Source: Bacillota bacterium (GTDB lineage Bacteria > Bacillota > Clostridia > Oscillospirales > Ruminococcaceae). Taken from it: a stretch of 18,976 bases of DNA. Below the pieces are notes generated by a model. It made no database searches, had not been told where the DNA came from, and saw only the letters and a list, made by a program, of their open reading frames with translations. A program made the position numbers and the translations under genes. This document shows positions 1-7,755 of this stretch, piece by piece (position 1 is the stretch's first letter; every line of letters starts with the position of its first letter). Location: positions 1 through 18,976 of the forward strand of contig JAEXNS010000006.1 in NCBI GenBank assembly GCA_023439605.1, in the 5' to 3' direction.

Positions 1-1106
1 CTTATATACCCACCATCAACAGGCCACATAAATAAACCTGTACCATCTAACAAGTCCGAACCTTGCGATGGCAACGCATTTGATTTATTTTGTTTTGTTC
101 CTATTGCAATTATTTCTGGAACAGGCTCTATAATAATTTGATTATCTATAACTTCTTCCGATACCTTATATCCATTTACATATTTTTCTTGCACAATATT
201 CTTTGCCTGTCCGTTTACTCCTGCACTTAAAACTGCAGTTTGACCAATGCTTATTTGCTCGCTTTCTTCAGTTTTGGTTTCATATGTTACTTCAACAATT
301 TTTTCAACTTTTTTTGTATATTCTATTGGATTGTTTTCATAAGCTTTCATTATAAGTAAAGTTTGGCCTGGTAAACACAAATTTGGATCTGTAATTTCAG
401 GATTAAGTTTTAATAGCTGTTCTATATTTATATTATTATTTAACGCAATTAATGACAGTGAATCTCCCTGTTGTATTTCATATCTTTTTTCTTCAATATT
501 ACCATCGTTTATTTTCAAAAGCATTTCTTCTACACTTATAAAAGTATCTTTTGGATAAGTACCTTGATTATACCTTACATTTTTTTGAAATTTAATATTT
601 TCTAAATTTTCTTGAGAACGATAATAATTTAATCTTTCTGCAAACATGTCTTCTATAGTTTTTTTTTCTAATACATTTCCGTAGTATTTGTCATCTATAA
701 ATATTGCAAAACCTTCTTGAGAATCTATTTTAATAATATCAGATTTTGTTTCCTCTATTTTGGGTGCAAGTTTTGAAGAAACAACACCCTTTTGATTTAT
801 ATCTGAATACTGATTTTCTGAAACAATCAAATCTGTTTCCATCATATCTTCTTTTTTTATATTTTGTAAAAAACTTTTGTCTGCTGAAAGATATGGCATA
901 AAACTTAAAAAAATTAATACTGTAAAAACTGGAGCACAATATGTTAGAAGTTTTAAAATAAAATGTGTTTTTATTTTAAATATAGTTGATAATGAATAGA
1001 CTATACAATACCCTATTTTTGAAATGAAATTAAAGAAATACTTTGTAATATTTTTCACATCAAAATAAACGTCTTTATTTAATAACGGAAGACGTTTTTT
1101 ATTCAT
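1..1106 (-). CDS. LysM/G5-domain M23-type peptidase, N-terminal part (3' end outside window)
   Basis: Open frame from ATG at 1106 running off the left edge (368 codons visible), preceded by AAGGAG about 8 nt upstream. A basic, hydrophobic segment at about residues 47-72 (ending FLSFMPYLSA) looks like a signal anchor. LysM is at about residues 208-253 (YEIQQGDSLSLIA, then LNPEI and LCLPGQTLLI) and should bind peptidoglycan. A G5 domain follows at about 265-340 (EVTYETKTEE, then VNGQAKNIVQEKYVNG and EVI). The last visible residues, LFMWPVDGGYI, match the way M23 (LytM/DD-endopeptidase) domains begin after a G5 domain. The catalytic HxxxD and HxH motifs lie beyond the window, so peptidase activity is inferred from architecture. 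The likely role is peptidoglycan cleavage or remodelling outside the membrane. It is divergent from the manA operon. Confidence 0.85.
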   Translation of the reverse strand, partial: MNKKRLPLLNKDVYFDVKNITKYFFNFISKIGYCIVYSLSTIFKIKTHFILKLLTYCAPVFTVLIFLSFMPYLSADKSFLQNIKKEDMMETDLIVSENQYSDINQKGVVSSKLAPKIEETKSDIIKIDSQEGFAIFIDDKYYGNVLEKKTIEDMFAERLNYYRSQENLENIKFQKNVRYNQGTYPKDTFISVEEMLLKINDGNIEEKRYEIQQGDSLSLIALNNNINIEQLLKLNPEITDPNLCLPGQTLLIMKAYENNPIEYTKKVEKIVEVTYETKTEESEQISIGQTAVLSAGVNGQAKNIVQEKYVNGYKVSEEVIDNQIIIEPVPEIIAIGTKQNKSNALPSQGSDLLDGTGLFMWPVDGGYI

Positions 1107-1139
1107 TATATCAACTCCTTATTGCCTTATTTTTTACAG

Positions 1140-1168
1140 ATTAGATAAAATGCTATCATTTATTACAA
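1140..1168 (-). promoter_or_regulatory. Possible promoter of the LysM/G5/M23 gene
   Basis: On the minus strand, TTGTAA (1163-1168) and TCTAAT (1140-1145) are separated by 17 nt and lie about 34 nt upstream of the ATG. The match is moderate and the surrounding DNA is AT-rich, so other start points are possible. Confidence 0.35.
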
Positions 1169-1360
1169 ATCAGTAACACCCTAATAATTAATTATATCAA
1201 AATTTATAGAAAAAGCAATAAATTTTAATTTATTTTTATATTTTAAAAAAATATTTATTTATATTTAACAAATAATTAACAACAATACTGTTATATATTA
1301 CAATAATAACCTGTGCTGACTACTTCATGTCATAAACTTAATCAAATTACTGATGCAATT

Positions 1361-1510
1361 TATTAGGCTCTGCCTCAAACTTCGCTTCTTTTTCTATCGC
1401 AAAAAGAAGCAAAAAAGCTCTTTAATCATAAGGATTTCGCTTTTTTGGGAAAGCAACCAAGGGCGTTGCCCTTTGGAAACCTACGATTTTTTGAAAAAAA
1501 ATCGAGTAAA
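1361..1510. repeat. Intergenic hairpin mosaic, probable dispersed repeat
   Basis: This stretch is richer in GC than the surrounding spacer and has no convincing ORF. It contains three hairpins in a row. The first is GCTTCTTTTT (1384-1393) pairing with AAAAAGAAGC (1401-1410) around a 7-nt loop. The second is CCAAGGGC/GCCCTTTGG at 1457-1475 around GTT, with one bulged T. The third is an AT-rich stem CGATTTTTT/AAAAAATCG at 1484-1504. From memory, similar intergenic blocks (GGGCGTTGCCC next to AAAGAAGC) recur in related clostridial genomes; this could not be checked here. The rest of 1107-1577 shows only AT-rich spacer and the possible promoter of the leftward gene. Confidence 0.45.
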
Positions 1511-1577
1511 ACTTTAACTTTTTTTACTAAGTTGACTACATTGAGTGATAGGTTATTTCCTATTATTTTTTTAAAAA

Positions 1578-1606
1578 TTGACTTTTATATCTTATTGTGA
1601 TAAAAT
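1578..1606 (+). promoter_or_regulatory. Sigma-A-type promoter of manA-glcK-ilvD
   Basis: TTGACT (1578-1583), a 17-nt spacer and TAAAAT (1601-1606). This is close to the vegetative consensus and about 54 nt upstream of the manA ATG. No operator palindrome or leader hairpin is obvious in the short 5' leader. Confidence 0.7.
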
Positions 1607-1659
1607 TATTTTATTGAACTAATTATAATTTTATACTTAATTTAAGGCGGTTTTAGATT

Positions 1660-2619
1660 ATGACACCAATAAAACTTATTCCATCTTTTAAAGACTATAT
1701 TTGGGGTGGAACGAAACTTAAAGATGAATTCAACAAAAAATGCGAATTAGCAAAAATCGCTGAAAGTTGGGAATTATCAACACACAAAGATGGTCCATCT
1801 ATAATAGAAAATGGTGAATATGCCGGTCTAACATTTAGTAAGTATTTAGAAAATAACAAAAATACTCCTCTAGGTTCAAATTGCAAGAGGTTTAATGATT
1901 TTCCCATTCTCGTAAAACTCATTGATGCAAAAGATAATCTATCCGTTCAGGTTCATCCTGATAATGATTATGCATTAAATGTAGAAGGTGAATATGGAAA
2001 AACAGAAATGTGGTATATAGTTGATTGTGAACCCGATTCTTATTTGCTATATGGTTTCAAAAAAACAATCAGTAAAAGTGAATTTCAAAAGAGCATTGAA
2101 AACAATACTTTGCTAGATATCGTAAATAAAGTACCAGTTAAAAAGGGTGATGTTTTTTTTATTGATGCTGGAACTCTTCATGCAATCGGTAAAGGAATTT
2201 TAATAGCAGAAATACAGCAAAATTCCAATACAACATATAGAATATTTGATTATGGAAGACTGGACGCACAAGGTAACTCTAGAGATCTCCACTTAAAAAA
2301 AGCTTTAGATGTAACTAATTTAAATAAAACCTATATCCCAAAGACAGTTGCAAAAGAAGATTTTTTAGGTTATTCATCAAGATTACTTTCTTCTTGCGAT
2401 TATTTTACCGTTTTTTGTCTTGACATATATGAAAAAGCTACTCTTTATGCTGATAATCTTTCTTTTAATAGCATATTGGTTTTAAACGGAAAAGGTAAGA
2501 TTAATTACAACGGTAAATCTATGGATATTAAAAAGGGTGATAGTATATTTATTCCCGCAAATTTTGGTGAATACATTATTTCTGGAACTCTTAATATTAT
2601 ATTAACAAAAATTGATTAA
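1660..2619 (+). CDS. manA: Mannose-6-phosphate isomerase, class I (short type)
   Basis: Cytosolic zinc enzyme interconverting mannose 6-phosphate and fructose 6-phosphate. At 319 residues it matches the short Bacillus-type ManA family. The metal site is intact: Gln97 and His99 in SVQVHPDND, Glu116 in GKTEMWY, and His174 in DAGTLHAIGKG. The N-terminal YIWGGTKL and the motif ESWELSTH are typical of the family. The C-terminal jelly-roll (about residues 240-319) ends with KKGDSIFIPA. The ATG at 1660 is preceded by AAGGCGG. It is the first gene of an apparent three-gene operon, with only 14 nt before the glucokinase. Together the two place mannose and glucose into upper glycolysis. Confidence 0.95.
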   Translation: MTPIKLIPSFKDYIWGGTKLKDEFNKKCELAKIAESWELSTHKDGPSIIENGEYAGLTFSKYLENNKNTPLGSNCKRFNDFPILVKLIDAKDNLSVQVHPDNDYALNVEGEYGKTEMWYIVDCEPDSYLLYGFKKTISKSEFQKSIENNTLLDIVNKVPVKKGDVFFIDAGTLHAIGKGILIAEIQQNSNTTYRIFDYGRLDAQGNSRDLHLKKALDVTNLNKTYIPKTVAKEDFLGYSSRLLSSCDYFTVFCLDIYEKATLYADNLSFNSILVLNGKGKINYNGKSMDIKKGDSIFIPANFGEYIISGTLNIILTKID

Positions 2620-2633
2620 TAGGAGCAAAATTT

Positions 2634-3590
2634 ATGAAGTATTATGTTGGTATTGATTTAGGTGGAACAAACATTTCAGTTGGAGTTGTAAATGAAAATT
2701 ATGAAATAATTTCAAAAGCTTCAACAAAAACGAACTGCCCTCGCCCTGCAGTAGAAATTGCGGCTGATATGGCAAAAATGTCTCTTGAAGCAATAAAAAA
2801 AGCAGAATTAACAGTAGACGATATAGAATGGGTTGGTATAGGTACGCCTGGTATTGCAAATAGTGAATCTGGAATAATTGAATACTCTAACAATCTCGGT
2901 TTTGAAAATGTTCCTATGTCAGAATATATCAGAAAATATATTAACAAGCCTATTTTTATTGAAAATGATGCAAATGCAGCAGCTTATGGAGAATTTGTTG
3001 CTGGTGCTGCAAAAGGCACAACTCATGCTGTTTGTATAACACTCGGTACTGGAGTAGGTGGCGGAATAATTATTGATAAAAAAATATATACTGGTTTTAA
3101 CTTTGCTGGTGCCGAAATAGGTCATACTGTTTTAGAAGTTGATGGTCCTCCTTGTACTTGTGGTCGAAAAGGTTGCTTTGAGGTTTTTTCTTCAGCTACA
3201 GGACTCATAAGAATGACAAATGAAGCTATGGATAAAAATAAAGACAGCCTTATGTGGAAACTTTATTCTGAAAAAGGCTCAAAAGTTTCAGCTAGAACTT
3301 CTTTTGATGCTATGCGAATGGGCGACAAAGTAGCAACTGAAGTTGTAAATAAATACATCAAATATCTTGCTTCTGGTATAACAAACATCATAAATACATT
3401 TCAACCAGATATATTATGTATAGGTGGAGGAGTTTGTAACGAAGGTGATTATTTACTAACTCCAATAAAAGAACTTGTACAAAACGAAGTATACACTAGA
3501 AATTCAAGCAAAAACACAGAGATAGTTATAGCTAAATTAGGAAATGATGCTGGAATTATCGGAGCTGCTTTTCTTGGAAATTCAAAATAA
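2634..3590 (+). CDS. glcK: ROK-family glucokinase
   Basis: ATP-dependent phosphorylation of glucose to glucose 6-phosphate is the likely reaction. At 318 residues it has the usual ROK length. The phosphate-binding loop is GIDLGGTN (residues 6-13). The catalytic base is Asp112 in IENDANAAAYGE. The second phosphate loop is LGTGVGGG (137-144). The ROK zinc motif is complete: His164, then Cys174, Cys176 and Cys181 in CTCGRKGC. No N-terminal helix-turn-helix is present, so it is a kinase and not a ROK repressor. The start ATG has AGGAG 8-9 nt upstream, 14 nt after the manA stop. Substrate preference within ROK kinases (glucose, mannose, fructose) cannot be fixed from sequence alone. The manA neighbour would also suit a mannose kinase role. 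Confidence 0.93.
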   Translation: MKYYVGIDLGGTNISVGVVNENYEIISKASTKTNCPRPAVEIAADMAKMSLEAIKKAELTVDDIEWVGIGTPGIANSESGIIEYSNNLGFENVPMSEYIRKYINKPIFIENDANAAAYGEFVAGAAKGTTHAVCITLGTGVGGGIIIDKKIYTGFNFAGAEIGHTVLEVDGPPCTCGRKGCFEVFSSATGLIRMTNEAMDKNKDSLMWKLYSEKGSKVSARTSFDAMRMGDKVATEVVNKYIKYLASGITNIINTFQPDILCIGGGVCNEGDYLLTPIKELVQNEVYTRNSSKNTEIVIAKLGNDAGIIGAAFLGNSK

Positions 3591-3609
3591 ATAAGCGAGG
3601 TAATAAAAA

Positions 3610-5265
3610 ATGAGAAGTGATTTGATTAAAGAAGGCCCTGCAAGAGCACCTCATAGATCCTTGTTAAAGGCTTTAGGTATTACTGATTCTGAAATGAAAA
3701 GACCATTTATTGCAGTTGTAAACGCTGCTAGTGATTATGTTCCTGGACATACTCATTTGCATAGAATTTCTCAAGCTGTTAAAGATGGTATAAGAAATGC
3801 TGGTGGTGTTCCTTTTGAGTTTTTCACAATAGGTGTATGTGATGGAATAGCTATGAACCATCAAGGGATGAAGTATTCTCTTTGCTCAAGGGAACTTATC
3901 GCTGATAGTATAGAAGTAATGTTAACGGCACATCCACTTGACGGAGTTGTATTTATTCCAAACTGTGATAAAATAGTTCCAGGTATGCTCATGGCTGCTT
4001 GCAGACTAAACCTACCATCCATTTTTGTAAGTGGTGGACCTATGTCGGCAGGCGTTATAAAAGGGAAAAAAGTTGGTTTAACCGACGTTTTTGAGGCTGT
4101 AGGTGCATATGCTGTAAACAAAGCTACTGATGAGGATTTACTTGAACTTGAAAATAAAGCATGTCCTACTTGCGGTTCTTGTTCTGGCATGTTTACTGCA
4201 AACTCAATGAACTGCTTATCCGAAGCTATAGGTTTAACTCTTCCTAAAGCTGGAACTGCTGCTGCAGTTTCTAGTGAGCGTATACGACTTGCTAAAATGA
4301 CTGGTGAAAAAGTTTTAGAATTAGTCGAAAAAAATATTCGTCCTCGTGATATAATAACTCCAAAATCAATTCAAAATGCTTTACGTTGTGAAAACGCACT
4401 TGGTTGTTCAACAAATTCAGTTTTACACTTAACTGCAATTGCACATGAGGCAAAATGTGATATAGATTTAGATACAATAGATAATATTTCAAAAACAACT
4501 CCTCAACTTGCAAAATTAAATCCTGCAAATGATGTTTTTATTGAAGATTTTGATTATAACGGTGGTATACAAACTGTTATGAAAGAATTATCATCAAAGG
4601 GACTTATAAATACAGAGGTACTAACTGTAACTGGAACACAAACGGAAAGAATGATGAATTCTCCTGCTCCTGATGGTGTTATCATTAGACCTATGGATAA
4701 TCCATTTAGACATGATGGTGGTATTGCAGTTCTACGTGGTAACATAGCTCCAGATGGTGCTGTAGTAAAGCAAGGTGCTGTTGCCCCTGAAATGATGGTT
4801 CACAGTGGCCCTGCACGTGTATTTGACTGTGAAGAAGATGCCTCATCTGCAATTTTAAATGGCAATATAAAGGCTGGTGATGTTGTTGTAATCAGATATG
4901 AAGGTCCAAAAGGAGGCCCTGGTATGAGAGAAATGCTTTCTCCTACTTCCTCACTTGCTGGTATGGGATTAGACAAGCAAGTTGCTTTAATTACTGACGG
5001 TCGTTTTAGTGGTGCTACAAGAGGTGCTGCAATCGGACACGTTTCTCCTGAAGCTGCTGTTGCTGGTCCTATAGCTTTAATCAATGAAGGAGACACTATT
5101 TCAATTAATATTCCAGAGAAAAGTTTAAACGTTCTTGTTTCCGATGATGAACTTGCAGCAAGAAAATCCTCATGGCAGCCAAAACCTCAAGAATTAAGTG
5201 GCTATATAAAAAGATATGCAAAATTAGTTACTAGTGGTTCAAAAGGTGCAGTTTTTGAAGATTAA
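3610..5265 (+). CDS. ilvD: Dihydroxy-acid dehydratase
   Basis: Predicted to dehydrate 2,3-dihydroxy-isovalerate and 2,3-dihydroxy-3-methylvalerate in valine/isoleucine synthesis (IlvD/Edd family, 551 residues, the normal length). Visible signatures are NCDKIVPGMLMAA (Cys119), ACPTCGSCSGMFTANSMNC (Cys185, 188, 191) and, near the C-terminus, SLAGMGLDKQVALITDGRFSG. The segment VNAASDYVPGHTHLH (38-51) has no cysteine, as in the E. coli enzyme. This points to an oxygen-labile [4Fe-4S] form and not the plant-type [2Fe-2S] form, and suits an anaerobe. The start has GAGGT upstream, 19 nt after glcK. No other ilv or leu gene is in the window, and the operon partners are sugar genes, so a sugar-acid dehydratase role is a less likely alternative. 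Confidence 0.9.
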   Translation: MRSDLIKEGPARAPHRSLLKALGITDSEMKRPFIAVVNAASDYVPGHTHLHRISQAVKDGIRNAGGVPFEFFTIGVCDGIAMNHQGMKYSLCSRELIADSIEVMLTAHPLDGVVFIPNCDKIVPGMLMAACRLNLPSIFVSGGPMSAGVIKGKKVGLTDVFEAVGAYAVNKATDEDLLELENKACPTCGSCSGMFTANSMNCLSEAIGLTLPKAGTAAAVSSERIRLAKMTGEKVLELVEKNIRPRDIITPKSIQNALRCENALGCSTNSVLHLTAIAHEAKCDIDLDTIDNISKTTPQLAKLNPANDVFIEDFDYNGGIQTVMKELSSKGLINTEVLTVTGTQTERMMNSPAPDGVIIRPMDNPFRHDGGIAVLRGNIAPDGAVVKQGAVAPEMMVHSGPARVFDCEEDASSAILNGNIKAGDVVVIRYEGPKGGPGMREMLSPTSSLAGMGLDKQVALITDGRFSGATRGAAIGHVSPEAAVAGPIALINEGDTISINIPEKSLNVLVSDDELAARKSSWQPKPQELSGYIKRYAKLVTSGSKGAVFED

Positions 5266-5301
5266 AATATAAATTTATTCCGTTATAATAAAAAACGTAA
5301 T

Positions 5302-5409
5302 TATTCAGCCATTAAGGGTAAAGTTTACGGTTTTGCAAGGATTTCGACATGGCTTTCCGGTCACCCTGGTCCTTCTGTAAAACATCTCAGCCTTATATAT
5401 GGCTGAATA
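5302..5409 (+). repeat. Palindromic element, copy A (candidate structured RNA or MITE-like repeat)
   Basis: A 108-bp element bounded by a perfect 11-bp inverted repeat: TATTCAGCCAT (5302-5312) and ATGGCTGAATA (5399-5409). Inside, GTTTTGC (5331-5337) can pair with GTAAAAC (5377-5383), and AAGGA with TCCTT closes an inner arm. A second copy on the opposite strand at 13911-14033 matches about 37 of the first 43 bases (counted by eye) and keeps the same stems, while the middle differs. It lies between the ilvD stop and the bidirectional terminator, so it would form the 3' UTR of the manA operon. It matches no riboswitch class I can recognise. Confidence 0.7.
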
Positions 5410-5427
5410 GAAATCCTATTTCTTTAA

Positions 5428-5467
5428 AAAAACAATAATATTGTAGATCTACAATATTATTGTTTTT
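5428..5467. terminator. Bidirectional terminator between ilvD and the leftward 686-residue gene
   Basis: A perfect 20-bp palindrome centred on GATC (arms 5428-5447 and 5448-5467). It has a run of A on the left and of T on the right, so it can end transcription from both sides. It lies 163 nt after the ilvD stop and 9 nt after the stop of the convergent gene. Confidence 0.85.
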
Positions 5468-5475
5468 ATTTTTAG

Positions 5476-7536
5476 CTATTTAAATTTTCTTTTATCGTTT
5501 GTTTTTAAATTCATGTAATCAAATCCTCTTTCAGCAAGTTCCTTTTGAAACTTCGCATCAATTTTAGCAAGTCTTCTTGCTTCTCTAGCACTGATAACTT
5601 TTTCAGGTTGATTACTACTTTTAGGTTGATTTAATAAATTTTCTAATCGCTCTTTTTCTTTTTGTGATGGTGGAACATATGGTATATAATCTGGAACTAT
5701 TTCATTTTTTTCCTTCTCTATTTTCTTTTGATCAATTGCTCCTAGTTGACTTAAAGCCTCTTCTATAGAATCTACCATAGGTGCAGCTTTATTTTGAGAA
5801 GTAAAAATCGATGAGTTGTTAATTGTATTTATGTTTGAGCTGTTAGTGTTAATATTATTATTTACAATATTGTTGGAATATGTTGAATCAGATTGATCTT
5901 TGACTTCTTCTGAATCGTACTTTTGAAAAATAGAATCAATATCATTTATATCCTGCACAATTTGTTTCGGTTTTTCTGGTTCAAAAGCATTTAAATTTTG
6001 TAAACCATTAGATATAGGTATATTAGTATTTGCATATATATTTTCTTGCTGTACACTTTGATATAATGGTTCTGGATGAACACTATTTTGAATGGAGCTG
6101 ATTTCCGGTTTGTTTTCAAACGAATCCATCATTCCATAAGAATTTGAATAATTTACTTCTATTTTTTCCACTTGTTTGGGCTGTACATATATATTCTCTT
6201 CAACATTGTTAATAGTGAGTTCTTCAAATTGATTATTTTTCAGATCACTTTGATACTGATTGCCTAAATTATAATAAGCGTTTGGTGCTTCTTGGTCTAC
6301 AATTTCATTTTGCATACCATATGAAGAAGTATAGCTAACTTTTGGTGTATTATCTTCTACCTTTTCAACAATGTTTTGTTCTAAGTCTTTATTTATAAAT
6401 TGTTGTGTCGATATATCTTCAATAATGGGTTTTGAATTTAGCTCATTAAAAATCGAAAAATCAGGCATTTCTTTTTCATTATTGTTTAAAGTATAATTTT
6501 GAGACTGTTGATCAAGTTCAATTTGAGAGTTAATAGAAATACTATCTAAGCTTATATCATTCATTTCAGTTGAATTATATACAGGTGGCTTAACTATAAA
6601 TTTTGACAAATCATCATCAATTTTATTTAAATTTTGAATAACTTGTTGTTGCTGAGTTTGGATTGGTTTTTCTTCTACTGGTATTTTTACAGATGCTTCA
6701 GTTTTTAAATTGTTTAAATTTAAATTTGGAACAACTAAATCCTCTAAATCTAAAACTTTAGGTTGATTAGCTTTCAAAATAGAATCTTGTATGTTTTTTT
6801 GCTCGTTTGATGTTTCAACTATATTTGGTGTAATTAAACCTTGATTTATAACAGGTTGTTGAATTGTTTGGCTTGTTGAAACTTTAGTGGTATCTTTTTC
6901 AAATACTTCATTTACAGATGGTACACTGATATCTTTTAACATAAATTGTGATAAAATACTATCCGTCTCAGCCAAAGACTTAAATGAGTTTGGTTTTGGT
7001 TTTTCAGTATTATTACTCGCTTGAACCTGTTGGTTTTGATTGTTTGTCTGTCTAACTCCAGAATTATTTAAATTTGCTTGTGGATATGTTGTTGTTCCTC
7101 TTCGTTCTGCTGGAGTCAATGGTTGGTCGGCCTTTAATGGCGGTAGAGGTTGATCCGCTTTTAGTGGTGGTAAAGAAGAACCTGAATTTTGTTGTCTCAT
7201 AGCTTTTCTTGACGATTCCTCAGCTTCTCTATTTAATACATATTCTTCAAATGTAGATTCTGCAACCAAACCATTTTTCTTTGCTTGTGCAAATTTCTTT
7301 CTTTCCTCTTTTTGTTGCTTTGAAGTTTGCTTATTACTTTCTCTTATAATTTTTTTAGCCAAAACTTCTTTACACTTCGGACATGTTATATCCTCTAAAT
7401 CTACCATCTCACCTGCTTTTATATATTTTTTATAATTTTCTGTAGCATTGTATCTAATACCACATCCTGTTTTTCTGTCGTTGTCAGCACCATGAACATC
7501 ATTTCCGTAGGCAGAACGTATTAGTGTTATAGGCAT
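5476..7536 (-). CDS. Unrecognised Asn/Gln-rich protein with probable N-terminal zinc module
   Basis: 686 residues, family not recognised. The ATG at 7536 has AGGAGG a few nt upstream. Residues 1-66 look folded: His15, Cys25, Cys52 and Cys55 (TCPKCKEVL) could bind one zinc ion. A charged helical stretch follows (about 67-115). Two exact 9-residue repeats, LPPLKADQP, occupy 122-139, and a third starts as LTP. About residues 145-640 are low-complexity, rich in Asn, Gln, Ser and Glu, and contain short echoes: SSYGM/SNSYGM, LSQFMLKD/LSKFIVKP, DSILSQF/DSIFQKY. The last 40 residues (ISAREARRLAKIDAK onwards) are basic and helical. There is no signal peptide or membrane segment, so it is probably cytosolic. 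It has its own promoter and shares a terminator with ilvD. It could be a scaffold or hub protein; function is unknown. Confidence 0.75.
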   Translation of the reverse strand: MPITLIRSAYGNDVHGADNDRKTGCGIRYNATENYKKYIKAGEMVDLEDITCPKCKEVLAKKIIRESNKQTSKQQKEERKKFAQAKKNGLVAESTFEEYVLNREAEESSRKAMRQQNSGSSLPPLKADQPLPPLKADQPLTPAERRGTTTYPQANLNNSGVRQTNNQNQQVQASNNTEKPKPNSFKSLAETDSILSQFMLKDISVPSVNEVFEKDTTKVSTSQTIQQPVINQGLITPNIVETSNEQKNIQDSILKANQPKVLDLEDLVVPNLNLNNLKTEASVKIPVEEKPIQTQQQQVIQNLNKIDDDLSKFIVKPPVYNSTEMNDISLDSISINSQIELDQQSQNYTLNNNEKEMPDFSIFNELNSKPIIEDISTQQFINKDLEQNIVEKVEDNTPKVSYTSSYGMQNEIVDQEAPNAYYNLGNQYQSDLKNNQFEELTINNVEENIYVQPKQVEKIEVNYSNSYGMMDSFENKPEISSIQNSVHPEPLYQSVQQENIYANTNIPISNGLQNLNAFEPEKPKQIVQDINDIDSIFQKYDSEEVKDQSDSTYSNNIVNNNINTNSSNINTINNSSIFTSQNKAAPMVDSIEEALSQLGAIDQKKIEKEKNEIVPDYIPYVPPSQKEKERLENLLNQPKSSNQPEKVISAREARRLAKIDAKFQKELAERGFDYMNLKTNDKRKFK

Positions 7537-7571
7537 AATTATCCTCCTAATATTTATGTTTTATTAATTAT

Positions 7572-7600
7572 ATTATAACTCAAGTTGTAAATACTTGCAA
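7572..7600 (-). promoter_or_regulatory. Promoter of the 686-residue gene
   Basis: On the minus strand, TTGCAA (7595-7600) and a perfect TATAAT (7572-7577) are 17 nt apart, about 36 nt upstream of the ATG. This is a good vegetative promoter. The rest of 7601-7690 is AT-rich spacer without visible features. Confidence 0.7.
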
Positions 7601-7694
7601 GAGTTTTTATATAATTTTTATAATAATTTATAAAATAAACATTATAAATTATCTATTTTACTTATTTGTTCAATTTTACATCATATTTACACAT

Positions 7695-7726
7695 AAAAAA
7701 ACACAACATTCTTGTTGTGTTTTTTT
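7695..7726 (-). terminator. Terminator of the sugar ABC operon
   Basis: A stem ACACAACA (7701-7708)/TGTTGTGT (7713-7720) around a 4-nt loop, extended by six A-T pairs. On the minus strand it ends in a run of T. It lies 29 nt downstream of the second permease stop and is a textbook rho-independent terminator. The symmetry would also let it work on the plus strand. Confidence 0.85.
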
Positions 7727-7755
7727 ATATAGAAAATAAATATATATAGTTAAAA

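Noticed and set aside
739..939. Minus-strand 66-codon ORF
   Set aside because: It is an out-of-frame shadow of the LysM/G5 gene, whose true frame is open from 1106 to the window edge.
1494..1508. A run of A followed by ATCGAGTA, also found at the group II intron end (18849-18863), suggesting a second intron end
   Set aside because: No domain V or VI sequence follows at 1508; the match is part of a local AT hairpin and is probably chance.
5302..5409. Riboswitch (c-di-GMP-I, preQ1, THF or fluoride type)
   Set aside because: The conserved cores of these classes are absent, and the element lies downstream of a stop codon next to a terminator.
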